Numbered from the stretch's first letter, positions 6,324 through 15,495 are shown. The stretch is 64,000 nt of DNA from Prosthecobacter sp. (GCF_020439865.1 NZ_JAGRPF010000064.1:1-64000), one strand, 5' to 3'. Made by a program: numbers and translations. The notes: generated by a model from the letters alone, not told the origin.

Positions 6324-8390
6324 TCAGGGCTTCTTCACCTGCCAGTGGTCGTCAAAGAAGTCCGCGGCGACCACCTTGCCCGCCGTTTCGGCGCTCGGCG
6401 GCTGCGTGATGTCCAGGATCGCCCAGTCGGGCAGCTTGGGATTCTGCAGCGAGTTCGTGCGGTCATGCGCCTCGCGGAAGGTGAGGCCGGAATTGATCAC
6501 GGCTTCAAAACCCATCGACTTCAGGCAGGGATAGGTCAGCAGCGGCACGTGCGTCTTCGCATCAAATGACTGCGCACCGATGCCCACCTTCGCCGCGCTC
6601 CATTCCACCGGCAGCGATTTGACCAGCTGCCTGATGCAGGAGTTCGACTCCGGCGTGCCCCAGAGGATGAGGCTCTGCGTCTTGCCGGCTTCAAACACAT
6701 CGGCGATGTCCGACGCCTGCACCACGCGTGCGTCGCCACGCATCAGCCCCCGCCAGCGCTGAAGGAAATGCGCGGACTCGGCCTTCACCCAGGCGTCCAC
6801 CGCCGGGGAGGACGACTCGCCATCCGGCAGCACGACGACGAAGCGCTTCAGAAAGCTCGCATCCATCGGTCCGGGATGCGCGCCCGCCTTGCCGCCCTCG
6901 GGGCCTTCATGCTGAAACGGCACCGCATTGCCAAAGTCACGCCACGCGCCGTTCTCCTTGATGAGACGGCAGAAGGCGTTCGCCACCTTCGGCCCCGGGC
7001 TCATGAAGGTCTCGAACTTCGGCGCCTCCGGTCCCGCCGTGAGCTGCAGCTCGGTGCCGTCGATGATCAGCTTCAGCTTGTCGCCGCCCTTTCGCGCCTG
7101 CGGCGGCGGGTAAAACACGATGCGCGTCACGTTGCTCGTCTTCATCTCGATGGTGCCGCCGTCCACGACCCGCGCGTCGATCCGCGCGTCCTTCCAGCTC
7201 TCCTCCATGCCGTGCAGATTCACCCACTTCATGCGCCCGTAGAAAGGCGTCTTCGTCTGCACGTGCACCTCGTCGGGAAACAGCTCGCGTCCTTTCGCGA
7301 CGGCCTTCTCGATCCATGCCTGCACCTCCTTGATGACCTCCGGATGATACTTGTGCCCCATGCCGGGACCGATGAGATGCGGCGGCTTGATTCCTTCCTT
7401 CGCCAGCACCTCCATCATGTACTCCGCGCTGTCGCGCTGGGCGTCGATCTCGCCGCTGTAGCTGATGAGCGGCACGTTCATGAAATTGCGCGCGTAATCC
7501 GGCACGTCATACACGCCCCACAGCGTCTGCTCATACCACACGGGATACTTGTCCGGCGTGAGCTTCTGATAGCGCTTCACATCGGCAAAGCCCGCGCCCG
7601 TGTGCACGCAGGCCCACTGGTCCGCATAGTGCGCGCCGAGATGCCACGCCCCTGCCCCGCCCATGCTGAAACCCGCCAGCGCCACGCGGTTGGTGTCCAC
7701 GTTGAAGCGCTTCGTCGCGTCATCCCGGCACTCGAACACATCCGTCTCCCCCGCGCTTTTCCAGCCGTTGCAGTAACGCCCAAAGGGATGAATCACGATC
7801 GTGCCCGCCGGCTGAAACTGCCCCGGCTTCTTCGCCATCAGCTTGCCATACACAAAGCTCAGGTCCGTGCTCGTGTCCCCGCGGCCGTGCAGCCAGATCC
7901 ACATCGGCACCGGCTTCTTCCCCGCGCCAAACTCCAAACCTTCCGGAATCTCCACGCCATAGGGCTGCGGCGAGTCGTCGATCTTCGAGTAAAAGCCCAG
8001 CACCTTCGGCCCGCTGCCGTTCATCCACGACGTCTCGTTCTTCTTGAGCGATGCGATGCGCTTCTTCGCCTCATCGAGCAGCGCGGTGGCCTTCTTCACG
8101 CCGTCCTCGGGCTTCTTGTCATACCACTCGTCAAACTCCAGCGCGTAACGCACCGCCTTGATGAAGATGTCCGCGTCCGCCGCGCGCGGGTGCTTCTTCA
8201 CTGACGCAAACGCCTTCGTCACCGCCGCCAGTTCCTTGGCGATCCCCGCCTCCTGTTCGGCCGACAGCGCCGCCGTCGGTTTCGGTGGCAGGCTGCCTTT
8301 AAAAGAGGCCGTGGCACCGTTCGGGCTGAGCTGGGCCTGGGCGGGAAGGACTGTCGCGGCGAGGAGGGATAGAAGGAGGGAACGTCTCAT
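6324..8390 (-). CDS. Secreted alpha/beta hydrolase (prolyl-oligopeptidase/esterase-like), 688 aa
   Basis: The ATG at 8390 starts a clear signal peptide (MRRSLLLSLLAATVLPAQAQ); a TTG four codons upstream is less likely. Numbered from that TTG, an alpha-helical region (45-125) precedes an alpha/beta-hydrolase domain with the oxyanion strand WIWLHGRGD near 168-176 and the nucleophile elbow GFSMGG (Ser246). A likely acid is in YSGEIDAQRD and the histidine in GMGHKYHPE. The C-terminal third (about 385-690) is a beta-rich region and a second domain of unknown role. Substrate is not evident; family members act on polysaccharide esters or peptides in the periplasm or outside. Confidence 0.8.
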   Translation of the reverse strand: MRRSLLLSLLAATVLPAQAQLSPNGATASFKGSLPPKPTAALSAEQEAGIAKELAAVTKAFASVKKHPRAADADIFIKAVRYALEFDEWYDKKPEDGVKKATALLDEAKKRIASLKKNETSWMNGSGPKVLGFYSKIDDSPQPYGVEIPEGLEFGAGKKPVPMWIWLHGRGDTSTDLSFVYGKLMAKKPGQFQPAGTIVIHPFGRYCNGWKSAGETDVFECRDDATKRFNVDTNRVALAGFSMGGAGAWHLGAHYADQWACVHTGAGFADVKRYQKLTPDKYPVWYEQTLWGVYDVPDYARNFMNVPLISYSGEIDAQRDSAEYMMEVLAKEGIKPPHLIGPGMGHKYHPEVIKEVQAWIEKAVAKGRELFPDEVHVQTKTPFYGRMKWVNLHGMEESWKDARIDARVVDGGTIEMKTSNVTRIVFYPPPQARKGGDKLKLIIDGTELQLTAGPEAPKFETFMSPGPKVANAFCRLIKENGAWRDFGNAVPFQHEGPEGGKAGAHPGPMDASFLKRFVVVLPDGESSSPAVDAWVKAESAHFLQRWRGLMRGDARVVQASDIADVFEAGKTQSLILWGTPESNSCIRQLVKSLPVEWSAAKVGIGAQSFDAKTHVPLLTYPCLKSMGFEAVINSGLTFREAHDRTNSLQNPKLPDWAILDITQPPSAETAGKVVAADFFDDHWQVKKP

Positions 8391-8559
8391 GTTGGGAAGC
8401 AACTAAACGCACCCATTCGCCCCTTTTCGCCGCCCATCTGCGCCCACCCCGAATCGGGAGGTACGAAGACATCCAGCATGACGCCTCCCCACCTTCAAAA
8501 GGCCTGTCTGAACGCCGGGCCCGCTGGCGCTGTCTCAACGGAGATCCCGTTCCTCCCCC

Positions 8560-8715
8560 ATGAATCCCAGCGACACCCCCACCCCGCCCACCCCACGTGA
8601 GAAAGAAGTCTGGCGCCTCTCCGCCAACGGCAAGTCTCCTGAAATCATCGCCATCCGGCTCGGCATGAAGCTCTCCAAAGTGCTCCTCATCCTCGCCATG
8701 CTGCCCAAGCCCTGA
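8560..8715 (+). CDS. 51-aa protein resembling a LuxR-type helix-turn-helix
   Basis: After a short Pro/Thr-rich leader, the chain reads TPREKEVWRLSANGKSPEII and then AIRLGMKLSKVLLILAML. This copies the start and first three helices of the GerE/LuxR HTH (TPRE.EV..L..G.S..EIA..L), but the recognition-helix continuation is short and the normal T-V-K motif is replaced. It has no receiver or sensor domain. It could be a stand-alone DNA-binding microprotein, or the relic of a larger regulator. No Shine-Dalgarno is visible. Confidence 0.55.
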   Translation: MNPSDTPTPPTPREKEVWRLSANGKSPEIIAIRLGMKLSKVLLILAMLPKP

Positions 8716-8926
8716 GCGCCGGATCCCAATCTCCAGGCCTTGGAGTCTCCCCGTCTCCGGCTCCACGTTCCCTCAGCGCCCCGTCACCGCGCCGCCATTC
8801 GCCGTGAGCATCAGTTCCCGGTCGCCGACCGGCGTCCAGCGGAGTCGTAGAACAGCACTCCGTCCGCACTCTGACCGGCCCAAGGCACCCGACCAGTCAG
8901 GCTTCAGGCCTCAGAAAGGATCGCTC

Positions 8927-9375
8927 CAAGCGTTACAAACTCATCATCTTTTCAAGCCGCAGGCGCTCCACTCCGTCAGCGCCGATGCCCCGAGGTCCCT
9001 GCTCCTAGATTCACCCGACCTGCCCGGCACGCGCCACTCGAAAGCACTTATTCAAGCGTTACATTTAGACGGCAAGCAACCTCGGTGAACAAGTCTTTCG
9101 CTCCTTCTCCTCCCCACTCCAGGTGTCTCCAGCACTCCATCGGCTCGGCTGAATCTAATTCAAAAAGGCCCCTTCCATCTCCTGCCGATCTCAGGGTCAC
9201 ACCAGCCTCATTGTTGAATCATGCCAATGCTTTGTTTACCCAATCTTTTTCTCTGTCCTTCAAAACTTTAACACCATTTATACACACTCATTAAAGCCGC
9301 CCTTTGGCAACGGTCGAAACTCGTTATTGCCCTGTTTAAAGCAGTGTATTTAATCACTTTAAACCGTTACATTTA
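8927..9375 (+). repeat. Three dispersed copies of an (A)AGCGTTACA motif
   Basis: CAAGCGTTACA occurs at 8927-8937 and 9053-9063, and a related AACCGTTACATTTA at 9362-9375. The last two also share the following ATTTA. Spacing is 126 and about 310 bases, so they are not tandem. They could be binding sites or dispersed repeat remnants. Confidence 0.4.
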
Positions 9376-9695
9376 ATCCAACCTCAAACGGCCATCACGC
9401 CAATGGCGGGGAGCGAACGACGGGGAACAAGTCCTGGAAGCAGCCGCCGCGACACAAAGTGAGGCCGCCGTGCCGCACCGGGGTTGAGTTGCGTCCGCTC
9501 CACCTCGGCAATACTGAGATTGCGTTACTTAATGCCTCCACTTGGGGGGCCCGCACTTCCCTCTCGGCTCACTCAGGACGGCTGCGCAGACCCAGGCGGG
9601 CAGAGAGCTCCGACGGAGTTGTTCACAGCCCTAGATCGACAGCCTCCGGCCGCCCCCTGCTCCGAGCGAATCTCCCCCGACATCCTTCCGAACCC

Positions 9696-9827
9696 GCTAG
9701 AGCCGGTACGACACAACACCTGCCATCCGAAGGCGGCGCCCTGATGAGACGGGGCGGCTGGCGCTCCCCGTTGCCATTCCACGCCACCCCCTCCAGACCG
9801 GCTGAAGCCGGAACAACACAACGCCTG
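9696..9827 (+). repeat. Pair of degenerate direct repeats around an AGCCGG core
   Basis: The segments near 9696-9722 and 9801-9827 share the arrangement AGCCGG(T/A)ACxACACAAC(A/G)CCTG at a 105-base offset. The second begins GGCTGAAGCCGG, a small palindrome of the kind found in intergenic repeat families. They are non-coding as far as can be seen. Confidence 0.4.
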
Positions 9828-10017
9828 AGGCCGGCCCCGGACTGCGCCCGGCCACGGCTTCCGGTCGTCTCACCGCTCCTCGATTCCTCTTCACCTGAAT
9901 GCCTGCGCGGTCGAGAACGCCCCAGAGGACGGAAACGAGGACTCCCCCGAAGCCCCCGGCCCGGCTGTGAACCGGGGCTTGCAAAGCGCTGCAAACTCGC
10001 CAAGGAAGCACGCTCTT

Positions 10018-10587
10018 ATGCCAGCCACCCCCGTCATCAATCTCCGCAAAGGCCACGCCGTCCGCTACAACAACGACGTGTGCGTCGTCACCGACACCGA
10101 ACTCAAGACGCCGCCGCGCATGGCCTCGTTCGTCCAGATGTCCGTCCGCAGCATCACCATCGGCAAGATGTACAACCTGCGCATGACCTCCAACGAGTCG
10201 CTCGAGTCCGTGAACCTCGTGCGCGACAGCCATGAATTCAGCTACAAGGATGGCGACGGCTACCACTTCATCCACCCTGAGACATTTGAAGACGTGCTCA
10301 TCGGCGAGGACAAGCTGGATGCCAAGACCCGCGGCTACCTCATCGAAGGCCAGAAGTACCTCGTGGTGTTCGCCGACGACGTCGTCGCCGGCATCGAACT
10401 GCCCGCGAACATCATCATGACGATCACCGACAGCCCTGCGGGCGTGAAGGGTGACTCCGCCAACAACGTGTACAAGGAAGCCACGACGGAATCCGGCATG
10501 CGCGTGCAGGTCCCCCTCTTCATCGGCCCCGGTGACAAGATCAGTATCAAGACCGAAGACGGCACCTACCTCGGCCGCGCGAACTGA
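10018..10587 (+). CDS. efp: Elongation factor P (or EF-P-like protein) with arginine at the loop tip
   Basis: A 189-residue three-domain EF-P. The start MPATPVINLRKG at 10018 has AAGGAAG upstream; an earlier in-frame codon at 9967 adds residues foreign to the family. The KOW-like N-domain carries the loop TELKTPPRMASF where the modified Lys34 of E. coli EF-P would be; here it is Arg34 (counting Met1). The central OB domain follows, and the third domain has the signature VQVPLFIGPGDKI and ends YLGRAN. The protein relieves ribosome stalling at polyproline stretches, which is notable given the very Pro-rich protein at 15915-18923. A good terminator follows. Confidence 0.92.
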   Translation: MPATPVINLRKGHAVRYNNDVCVVTDTELKTPPRMASFVQMSVRSITIGKMYNLRMTSNESLESVNLVRDSHEFSYKDGDGYHFIHPETFEDVLIGEDKLDAKTRGYLIEGQKYLVVFADDVVAGIELPANIIMTITDSPAGVKGDSANNVYKEATTESGMRVQVPLFIGPGDKISIKTEDGTYLGRAN

Positions 10588-10616
10588 GTTCTGCGATCGA
10601 ATTGATTCAAACAAGG

Positions 10617-10647
10617 CGCCTGATCGTGAAAGCGGTCAGGCGTTTTT
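10617..10647 (+). terminator. Rho-independent terminator after efp
   Basis: CGCCTGA (10617-10623) pairs perfectly with TCAGGCG (10636-10642) around a 12-base loop and is followed at once by five T. It lies 30 bases past the efp stop. Confidence 0.85.
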
Positions 10648-10692
10648 GTTGGGGCTCGTCAAATCCAGCGGCAAGACGCAATCGTGCCCGGC

Positions 10693-11250
10693 TCATTCGG
10701 GCTTGAGCTTGCCATCGATTTTGTCCCTACTGCCGCCAATGTACCCCTCGCCTTTGTCGAGGAACTTGAAGAACCAGGTCTCGACGACGCCAGAATCGTT
10801 TTTCTGACCGCTTACTTCGACCATGTCGGGGCCGACGATCCTCCAGACGATGGCCTTTTTGTCCGATCCCAGTTGTCGAGTGCCCGATCCGCCCTTTTTG
10901 AACTCGAACGACGTCCCAAGAGAAGTGCGCCACGACTTGCCGACGAAGAGCTTCTCCAAAGGGGGCTTGCCCGGCTGGATGGGCGAGCCCGAGGTATCCT
11001 TGATCGCCCTGCCGGTGAGCCTCTCAATCTCTTCCTTCACTTCAATGGCCTCGGCCAACTGACCGGCCTTTGTGCGCTGCTCGAGCAGCTTCAACAGCTC
11101 CTTTTCATACGTGGCATTGATCGGGGCCAATGCACGAGCGGAGGCATCTTGGTAGGACTGCTTCAAGCGCTCAAGATCCGCATCAGCAGCACGGGCGGCC
11201 GTACCAACAATGAAAAGTGCCGCGATCCAAAGAGCGAGTCTGTTGTTCAT
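10693..11250 (-). CDS. Secreted hypothetical protein, 185 aa
   Basis: The ATG at 11250 starts a signal peptide (MNNRLALWIAALFIVGTAARAADA). The frame extends upstream to 11496, but that part is out of character and overlaps the ABC transporter gene. Residues 25-95 form a predicted helical/coiled region (LERLKQSYQDASARALAPIN, then LEQRTKAGQLAEAIEVKEEIERL) that is common in secreted PVC-group proteins of unknown role. The C-terminal part is a small beta domain (WRTSLGTSFEFKKGG) of the sort seen with lipocalin-like folds. No catalytic motif is visible. Confidence 0.7.
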   Translation of the reverse strand: MNNRLALWIAALFIVGTAARAADADLERLKQSYQDASARALAPINATYEKELLKLLEQRTKAGQLAEAIEVKEEIERLTGRAIKDTSGSPIQPGKPPLEKLFVGKSWRTSLGTSFEFKKGGSGTRQLGSDKKAIVWRIVGPDMVEVSGQKNDSGVVETWFFKFLDKGEGYIGGSRDKIDGKLKPE

Positions 11251-11335
11251 ATCCGTTGGATTACCACGCGGGCAGTCTTCGCGACAAGGGAAAACTGTCG
11301 CGATAACCTGCCAGAAGGCTCCGCTCTCAAAGAGC

Positions 11336-13099
11336 TCAGGATGGTCCCTCGCCTTGGTCGAACGCGAGAGCGGTAAGTTCGCGGTAGTAGGCGGAGGACT
11401 GGAGAAGTTCGGCGTGGGTGCCGTGGACGAGGACGCGGCCCAGATGGAGCACGTAGATGACATCGGCCTCAACGATGGTGCTGAGGCGATGGGCAATGAC
11501 GAGGCTGGTGCGGTTGGCGCGGAGCCGGACGAGTGCCGTTTGAATGAGATGCTCGGACTTCACATCCACGGATGACGTGGCTTCATCGAGCAGCAGAATC
11601 GGTGCGTCTTTGAGGAACGCGCGGGCAAGGGCGAGGCGCTGGCGCTCGCCGCCGCTGAGGAGGACGCCGCGCTCACCGACTTCGGCATCGAGGCCCTCGG
11701 GCAGACGTTTGACAAAATCTTCCGCGCAGGCGTCGCGCAGGGCGGTCCAGAGTTCATCGTCTGTGGCGGACGGTTTGCCGAGGAGGAGATTGTCGCGCAC
11801 GGTTCCGGCGAAGAGGAAGGACTCCTGCGTGACGTAGGCAAGAGACATGCGCAGGGAGCGCTTGCTGAGGTCGGTCAATGCAACGCCGTCGAGCGTGATA
11901 GAGCCGCTCTGCGGATCGTAGAAGCGGGTGAGGAGCTGGAAGAGCGTGCTCTTGCCCGAGCCGGTGGCACCGACAATCGCGACGGTTTGATGACGCTTCG
12001 CGGTGAGCGAGATCTCGTGCAGCACGGGCTTGTCGTCGCGATAGGCAAAGGAGACGGAGCGAAACTCGATCTCGCCACGGATCTGCGCGAGCTCTCTGCC
12101 AGAATCGAGGTCCTCCTCGGTTTCGCGATCGAGGATGGCAAACACGCGCTTGGCGGCGGAGAGGCCGTTGAGAAGGGTTTGATTGACGCCGTGGAGACGG
12201 GCGATGGGTTCGTAGAGGAATCCGACGAGCAGGATGAACTGCATCAACTGGCCGGGCGTCATGTGACCGCTGACACACCACCATGAGCCGGCCATCAGCA
12301 GCAGGACGAGCCCCGCATTGCCCAGCAACGTCATGGAAGGCGCGTAGAAGGCCCAGGCGGCCATGAGACGCGTCTGCTTCTCCTTGAGGCGTTCGCTGGC
12401 GGCGAGAAATTTCCACTGCCGCATTTCCTCGGCGGTGAAGCTCTTGATTTGCCGGATGCCAGTGATGGTGTCGTGCAATGTTGCATTGAGCGCACTGGTG
12501 GCCTCGCGTGCGGCGGTGGCTCGCGGAGACACCCAGCGTGAGTAAATCCAGCCGCCGGCGGCAATGAACGGAGTGGGAATGAGAACGAGCAGCGCGAGCT
12601 TCGTGTCGGCCACAAGCATGACGATGGCGGTGATGACGATTTGCAGCAGCGCGGTGAGTCCCTGCTCGATGCCTTCGAGGATGACGCGCTGCGTGGCGGG
12701 GACGTCGTCGGCGAGCTTGGTGAGAATGTCACCGGTGCTTTGATGATCGAACCAGCGCAGCGGCAGGAGTTCGATCTTGCGATGCAACCGGCCGCGCAGA
12801 TCGGTGATCATGCGCTGCTCGAAAGTGCAGTTCACCCGCGTGCGAAAGTAGAACAGTGCCTCGCGCACGGTGAACGCGAGGATGGCCAGACCTCCGGCCT
12901 GCCAGATGAGATCGGTGCGCTTCTGCGGAATGATTTCATCCATGAACCATCGCACCACGCCGGGAAAAACGAAAATGAGCGAAGTGCCGGCGACCGCGAG
13001 CGCAAACTGCCACGCGGCGATGCGCCAGTGGCCGCGTGCGAACAGGAGCAGACGACGCAGCGCGCTGCGGTTCGTCATTGGCTCGGGCTTGTCGTCCAT
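11336..13099 (-). CDS. ABC exporter, fused permease-ATPase (MsbA/Lipid A type)
   Basis: A 587-residue half-transporter. The first ~320 residues hold six membrane helices with the coupling-helix sequence LRGRLHRKIELLPLRWFD. The nucleotide-binding domain (about 340-580) has Walker A GATGSGKST, Q-loop AYVTQESFLF, signature LSGGERQRLALARAFL, Walker B ILLLDEATSSVD and the switch histidine IAHRLSTI. It would work as a homodimer in the inner membrane. It follows a sugar C-methyltransferase and a GDP-fucose synthase on the same strand, so export of a lipid-linked glycan or lipid is the likely role. Confidence 0.92.
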   Translation of the reverse strand: MDDKPEPMTNRSALRRLLLFARGHWRIAAWQFALAVAGTSLIFVFPGVVRWFMDEIIPQKRTDLIWQAGGLAILAFTVREALFYFRTRVNCTFEQRMITDLRGRLHRKIELLPLRWFDHQSTGDILTKLADDVPATQRVILEGIEQGLTALLQIVITAIVMLVADTKLALLVLIPTPFIAAGGWIYSRWVSPRATAAREATSALNATLHDTITGIRQIKSFTAEEMRQWKFLAASERLKEKQTRLMAAWAFYAPSMTLLGNAGLVLLLMAGSWWCVSGHMTPGQLMQFILLVGFLYEPIARLHGVNQTLLNGLSAAKRVFAILDRETEEDLDSGRELAQIRGEIEFRSVSFAYRDDKPVLHEISLTAKRHQTVAIVGATGSGKSTLFQLLTRFYDPQSGSITLDGVALTDLSKRSLRMSLAYVTQESFLFAGTVRDNLLLGKPSATDDELWTALRDACAEDFVKRLPEGLDAEVGERGVLLSGGERQRLALARAFLKDAPILLLDEATSSVDVKSEHLIQTALVRLRANRTSLVIAHRLSTIVEADVIYVLHLGRVLVHGTHAELLQSSAYYRELTALAFDQGEGPS

Positions 13100-13134
13100 G
13101 GCAGTGACCTAGACGAGCAAGCACGGGCGGTGAT

Positions 13135-14433
13135 TCAACCGACGAGATGAACCTGCGGCATCGGGACGACGAACTTGCCGCCACGGGCGAGGAACTCCGT
13201 CTCGCGGGTGAGGAACTCCGGCATGAAGTGCCAGGGCAGGACAAGGTAGTAGTCCGGCTTCGCGGCGCGGGATTCCTCCTCGGAGATGATCTTGATCTGC
13301 GTGCCGATGGTGTACTTGCCCCACTTCACCGGATTGCGGTCGGCGATGGCAGGAACAAGATCAGGCGTGACGTTGCAATACTGCAGCGTGGTGCTGCCCT
13401 TCGTCGAGGCGCCATAACCGTGGACGAGCTTGCCCTCGGCCTTTGCCTTCCGGAGGAACGCTCCGAGATCGGTGCGAATGCGTTCGATGTTGTTGCGGAA
13501 GACGGCGTAGGGCGCATCGGAGTCGAGCGCCATTTCGAACTCGCGGATGCGCAGTTCCTGCACGCGTGCGGCGGCTTCGGCGCTCGGTTTGACCTGGCCG
13601 GCGTTGGCAACGACGAGTCGGAAGCTGCCGCCGTTCACGTCATTGAGATGCACGTCGATGACTTCCAGTCCGTGATCGCCGAACAGGCGCTCCAGCACGG
13701 CGAGCGAGTAATATTCCAAATGCTCGTGGCAGATGGTATCGAAGCTGTTGATGTCGAGCATCGCCGGCAGGTAGCTCTGCTCAAGAATCCAGATGCCGTC
13801 GGTGGCGAGCACGTCGGCGATGTCCTGCACAAAGGCGTGCGGATTCTCCAAGTCGTAAAACATGGAGATGCTGGTGACAACGCGGGCCTTTTCCGTGGCA
13901 TGAATGCTCTTGAAGGCGCGGGCGGAGAAGAAGTCGTTCACCACTTCGAAGCCTTTGGCCCGTGCTTTGAGCGCAACGTCGGAAGGATCGATGCCGATGT
14001 GGCGGAGGCCCTGCGTCTGGTAGCTCGAGAGCAGCGTGCCGTCGTTGCAGCCGATGTCGAGCACGATGTCCTTCGCTTTGAGCTTCACCGTTTCTTCGAC
14101 GAGCTGGGTGATGCCCGTGAGGTTGTCGATCATCGACTGGTTGATGCCGGACTCGTAGTAGTAACGGTGGTAGAGCACCTTCGGCGGCACGGAATGACGC
14201 ATCTGCACGAGGCCGCAGGCATTTTCATCCTGGGAAGGGTCGCAGCGCACGAGATCGAGCGGGACTTTGCGTTTGATGAGCGCGCTGCCATCTTCGCTGG
14301 CGAGGACGCCGCCGATGAATTGATCTCCGAGACTGACGACGGGCGTGAGGCTGTGGGAGCCGCAGATGCGGCAGGTGTTGCGAGTGATGAGGACGGGTCG
14401 GAAGGCCTGAATTGCCATTTGCTCAATTGGCAT
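13135..14433 (-). CDS. Sugar C-methyltransferase (zinc-binding N-domain, SAM-dependent)
   Basis: A 432-residue three-part enzyme as in NovU/TylCIII-type C-methyltransferases: an N-terminal zinc-binding motif (CRICGSH near 21-27, with more Cys and His around 66-80), a Rossmann SAM domain with motif I VLDIGCNDGTLL (about 122-133), the DTICHEHLEYYS stretch characteristic of the family, and a C-terminal Methyltransf_14 domain containing GYGASTKGSTTLQY. These enzymes methylate keto-deoxysugar nucleotides. Placement between a fucose synthase and an exporter fits a role in making a branched or methylated surface sugar. Confidence 0.9.
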   Translation of the reverse strand: MPIEQMAIQAFRPVLITRNTCRICGSHSLTPVVSLGDQFIGGVLASEDGSALIKRKVPLDLVRCDPSQDENACGLVQMRHSVPPKVLYHRYYYESGINQSMIDNLTGITQLVEETVKLKAKDIVLDIGCNDGTLLSSYQTQGLRHIGIDPSDVALKARAKGFEVVNDFFSARAFKSIHATEKARVVTSISMFYDLENPHAFVQDIADVLATDGIWILEQSYLPAMLDINSFDTICHEHLEYYSLAVLERLFGDHGLEVIDVHLNDVNGGSFRLVVANAGQVKPSAEAAARVQELRIREFEMALDSDAPYAVFRNNIERIRTDLGAFLRKAKAEGKLVHGYGASTKGSTTLQYCNVTPDLVPAIADRNPVKWGKYTIGTQIKIISEEESRAAKPDYYLVLPWHFMPEFLTRETEFLARGGKFVVPMPQVHLVG

Positions 14434-14473
14434 TGAAGCAAGGACGTGTCCAGCCGGACTTCATGCCTCGTCT

Positions 14474-15418
14474 TCAGACGCGGGCAGTGGCTCGATTGTC
14501 CAAGAACCACCGGTAGGTGCTGGCCACGCCTTCGCGGAAATCGGTCTTCGCCTTCCAGCCGAGTTTTTCCATGCGGCTGATGTCGAGCAGACGGCGCGGA
14601 TTGCCGTCGGGCTGCGTTGTGTCCCACTCGATTTCGCCCTCGTAACCGATGATTTCACGAATGATCTTCGCGGCTTCGCGAATGCTGATCTCCCAGCCGC
14701 AGCCGATGTTGATGATGTCCGCGCTGCTGTAGTTCTCGAGGAGGAAAGCGCAGGCCGAGGCGAGGTCGTCCACAAAGAGGAATTCGCGCTTGGGACTGCC
14801 GCTGCCCCAGAGGGTGACGCTCGGAGCGTTTTGCAGCTTCGCCTCGTGGAAACGACGAATCAACGAGGGCAGGACGTGCGAATGCTCGGGGTCGAAGTTG
14901 TCGAAGGGACCGTAGAGATTGGCGGGCATGCCACAGATGTAATCGCGACCATGCTGATGACGATAGCCCTGACAGAGTTTGATGCCTGCGATCTTGGCAA
15001 CCCCGTAGGGTTCGTTGGTGCTTTCCATCGGGCCAGTGAGCAAACTGTCTTCACGGATGGGCATCTCGACGACCTTGGGATAGATGCAGGTGCTGCCCAA
15101 GAAGAGAAGTTTCTTCGTGTCGTAGCGGTGCGCGGCGGACAGGACGCTGTTTTGGATCTGCAAATTGTTGAGGAGGAAATCCACCGGGTGCGTGTAGCTG
15201 GCCTTGATGCCGCCGACCGTTGCCGCGGCGAGGATCACCTGGTCCGGCTTTTCTGCTGCAAAGAACGCGTCCGTCGCATGCTGGTCGCGCAAATCGAGTT
15301 CCGCCCGTGTGCGTGTGACGATCTGCCATTCCGGCCTGCTCGCGTAGTGGCGCAGCAATGCGCGCCCGACGAGACCTTGATGACCTGTGATGAAAAGTTT
15401 GCCGCCTGATGAGGACAT
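14474..15418 (-). CDS. fcl: GDP-L-fucose synthase
   Basis: A 314-residue short-chain dehydrogenase/epimerase. NAD(P) binding is by ITGHQGLVGRAL at the N-terminus, and the catalytic Tyr-Lys appear in NEPYGVAKIAGIKLCQGYR preceded by FLGSTCIYPK with the catalytic Ser/Cys region. The stretches NLYGPFDNFDPEHSHVLPSLIRRF and WGSGSPKREFLFVDDLA are diagnostic for GDP-4-keto-6-deoxymannose epimerase/reductase. It makes GDP-fucose from the dehydratase product; the matching gmd gene is not in the window. It leads a minus-strand cluster with the methyltransferase and the exporter. Confidence 0.95.
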   Translation of the reverse strand: MSSSGGKLFITGHQGLVGRALLRHYASRPEWQIVTRTRAELDLRDQHATDAFFAAEKPDQVILAAATVGGIKASYTHPVDFLLNNLQIQNSVLSAAHRYDTKKLLFLGSTCIYPKVVEMPIREDSLLTGPMESTNEPYGVAKIAGIKLCQGYRHQHGRDYICGMPANLYGPFDNFDPEHSHVLPSLIRRFHEAKLQNAPSVTLWGSGSPKREFLFVDDLASACAFLLENYSSADIINIGCGWEISIREAAKIIREIIGYEGEIEWDTTQPDGNPRRLLDISRMEKLGWKAKTDFREGVASTYRWFLDNRATARV

Positions 15419-15495
15419 GATGCTCGTTTAGCGGGCGACTTTGCCGGTGTCCAGCGGAGCTTCTTTTTTGCATCTGGTCGCACTCAAAAAAGAAG

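Larger units (their letters stand above)
8716..10017. other. 1.3-kb gene-poor stretch before efp
   Basis: No frame here has a recognisable product, and the short frames on both strands look like chance. The left half, especially 9100-9400, is clearly richer in A+T than the neighbourhood. It holds the imperfect three-copy AAGCGTTACA motif and one sequence, TTATACACA at 9278-9286, that fits the DnaA-box consensus; one box is not enough to call an origin. The right half (9450-9960) is G+C-rich with a pair of degenerate direct repeats. It may contain an unannotated RNA or long regulatory region. Confidence 0.6.

Noticed and set aside
6768..8204. 478-residue plus-strand ORF opposite the secreted hydrolase gene
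   Set aside because: It is a His/Arg/Leu-rich antisense shadow of a high-G+C gene; the minus-strand protein has a signal peptide and an alpha/beta-hydrolase nucleophile motif.
8735..8880. Degraded coding sequence on the minus strand (stretch ADGVLFYDSAGRR)
   Set aside because: The frame is short, two alternative frames read equally well, and no family could be recognised.
9278..9286. DnaA box TTATACACA as evidence for an origin of replication
   Set aside because: Only one box was found and there is no dnaA, dnaN or gidA gene nearby; a single 9-mer can occur by chance.
9967..10017. Extended N-terminus of EF-P (17 extra residues)
   Set aside because: The residues do not resemble EF-P, and the ATG at 10018 gives the normal length with a plausible ribosome site.
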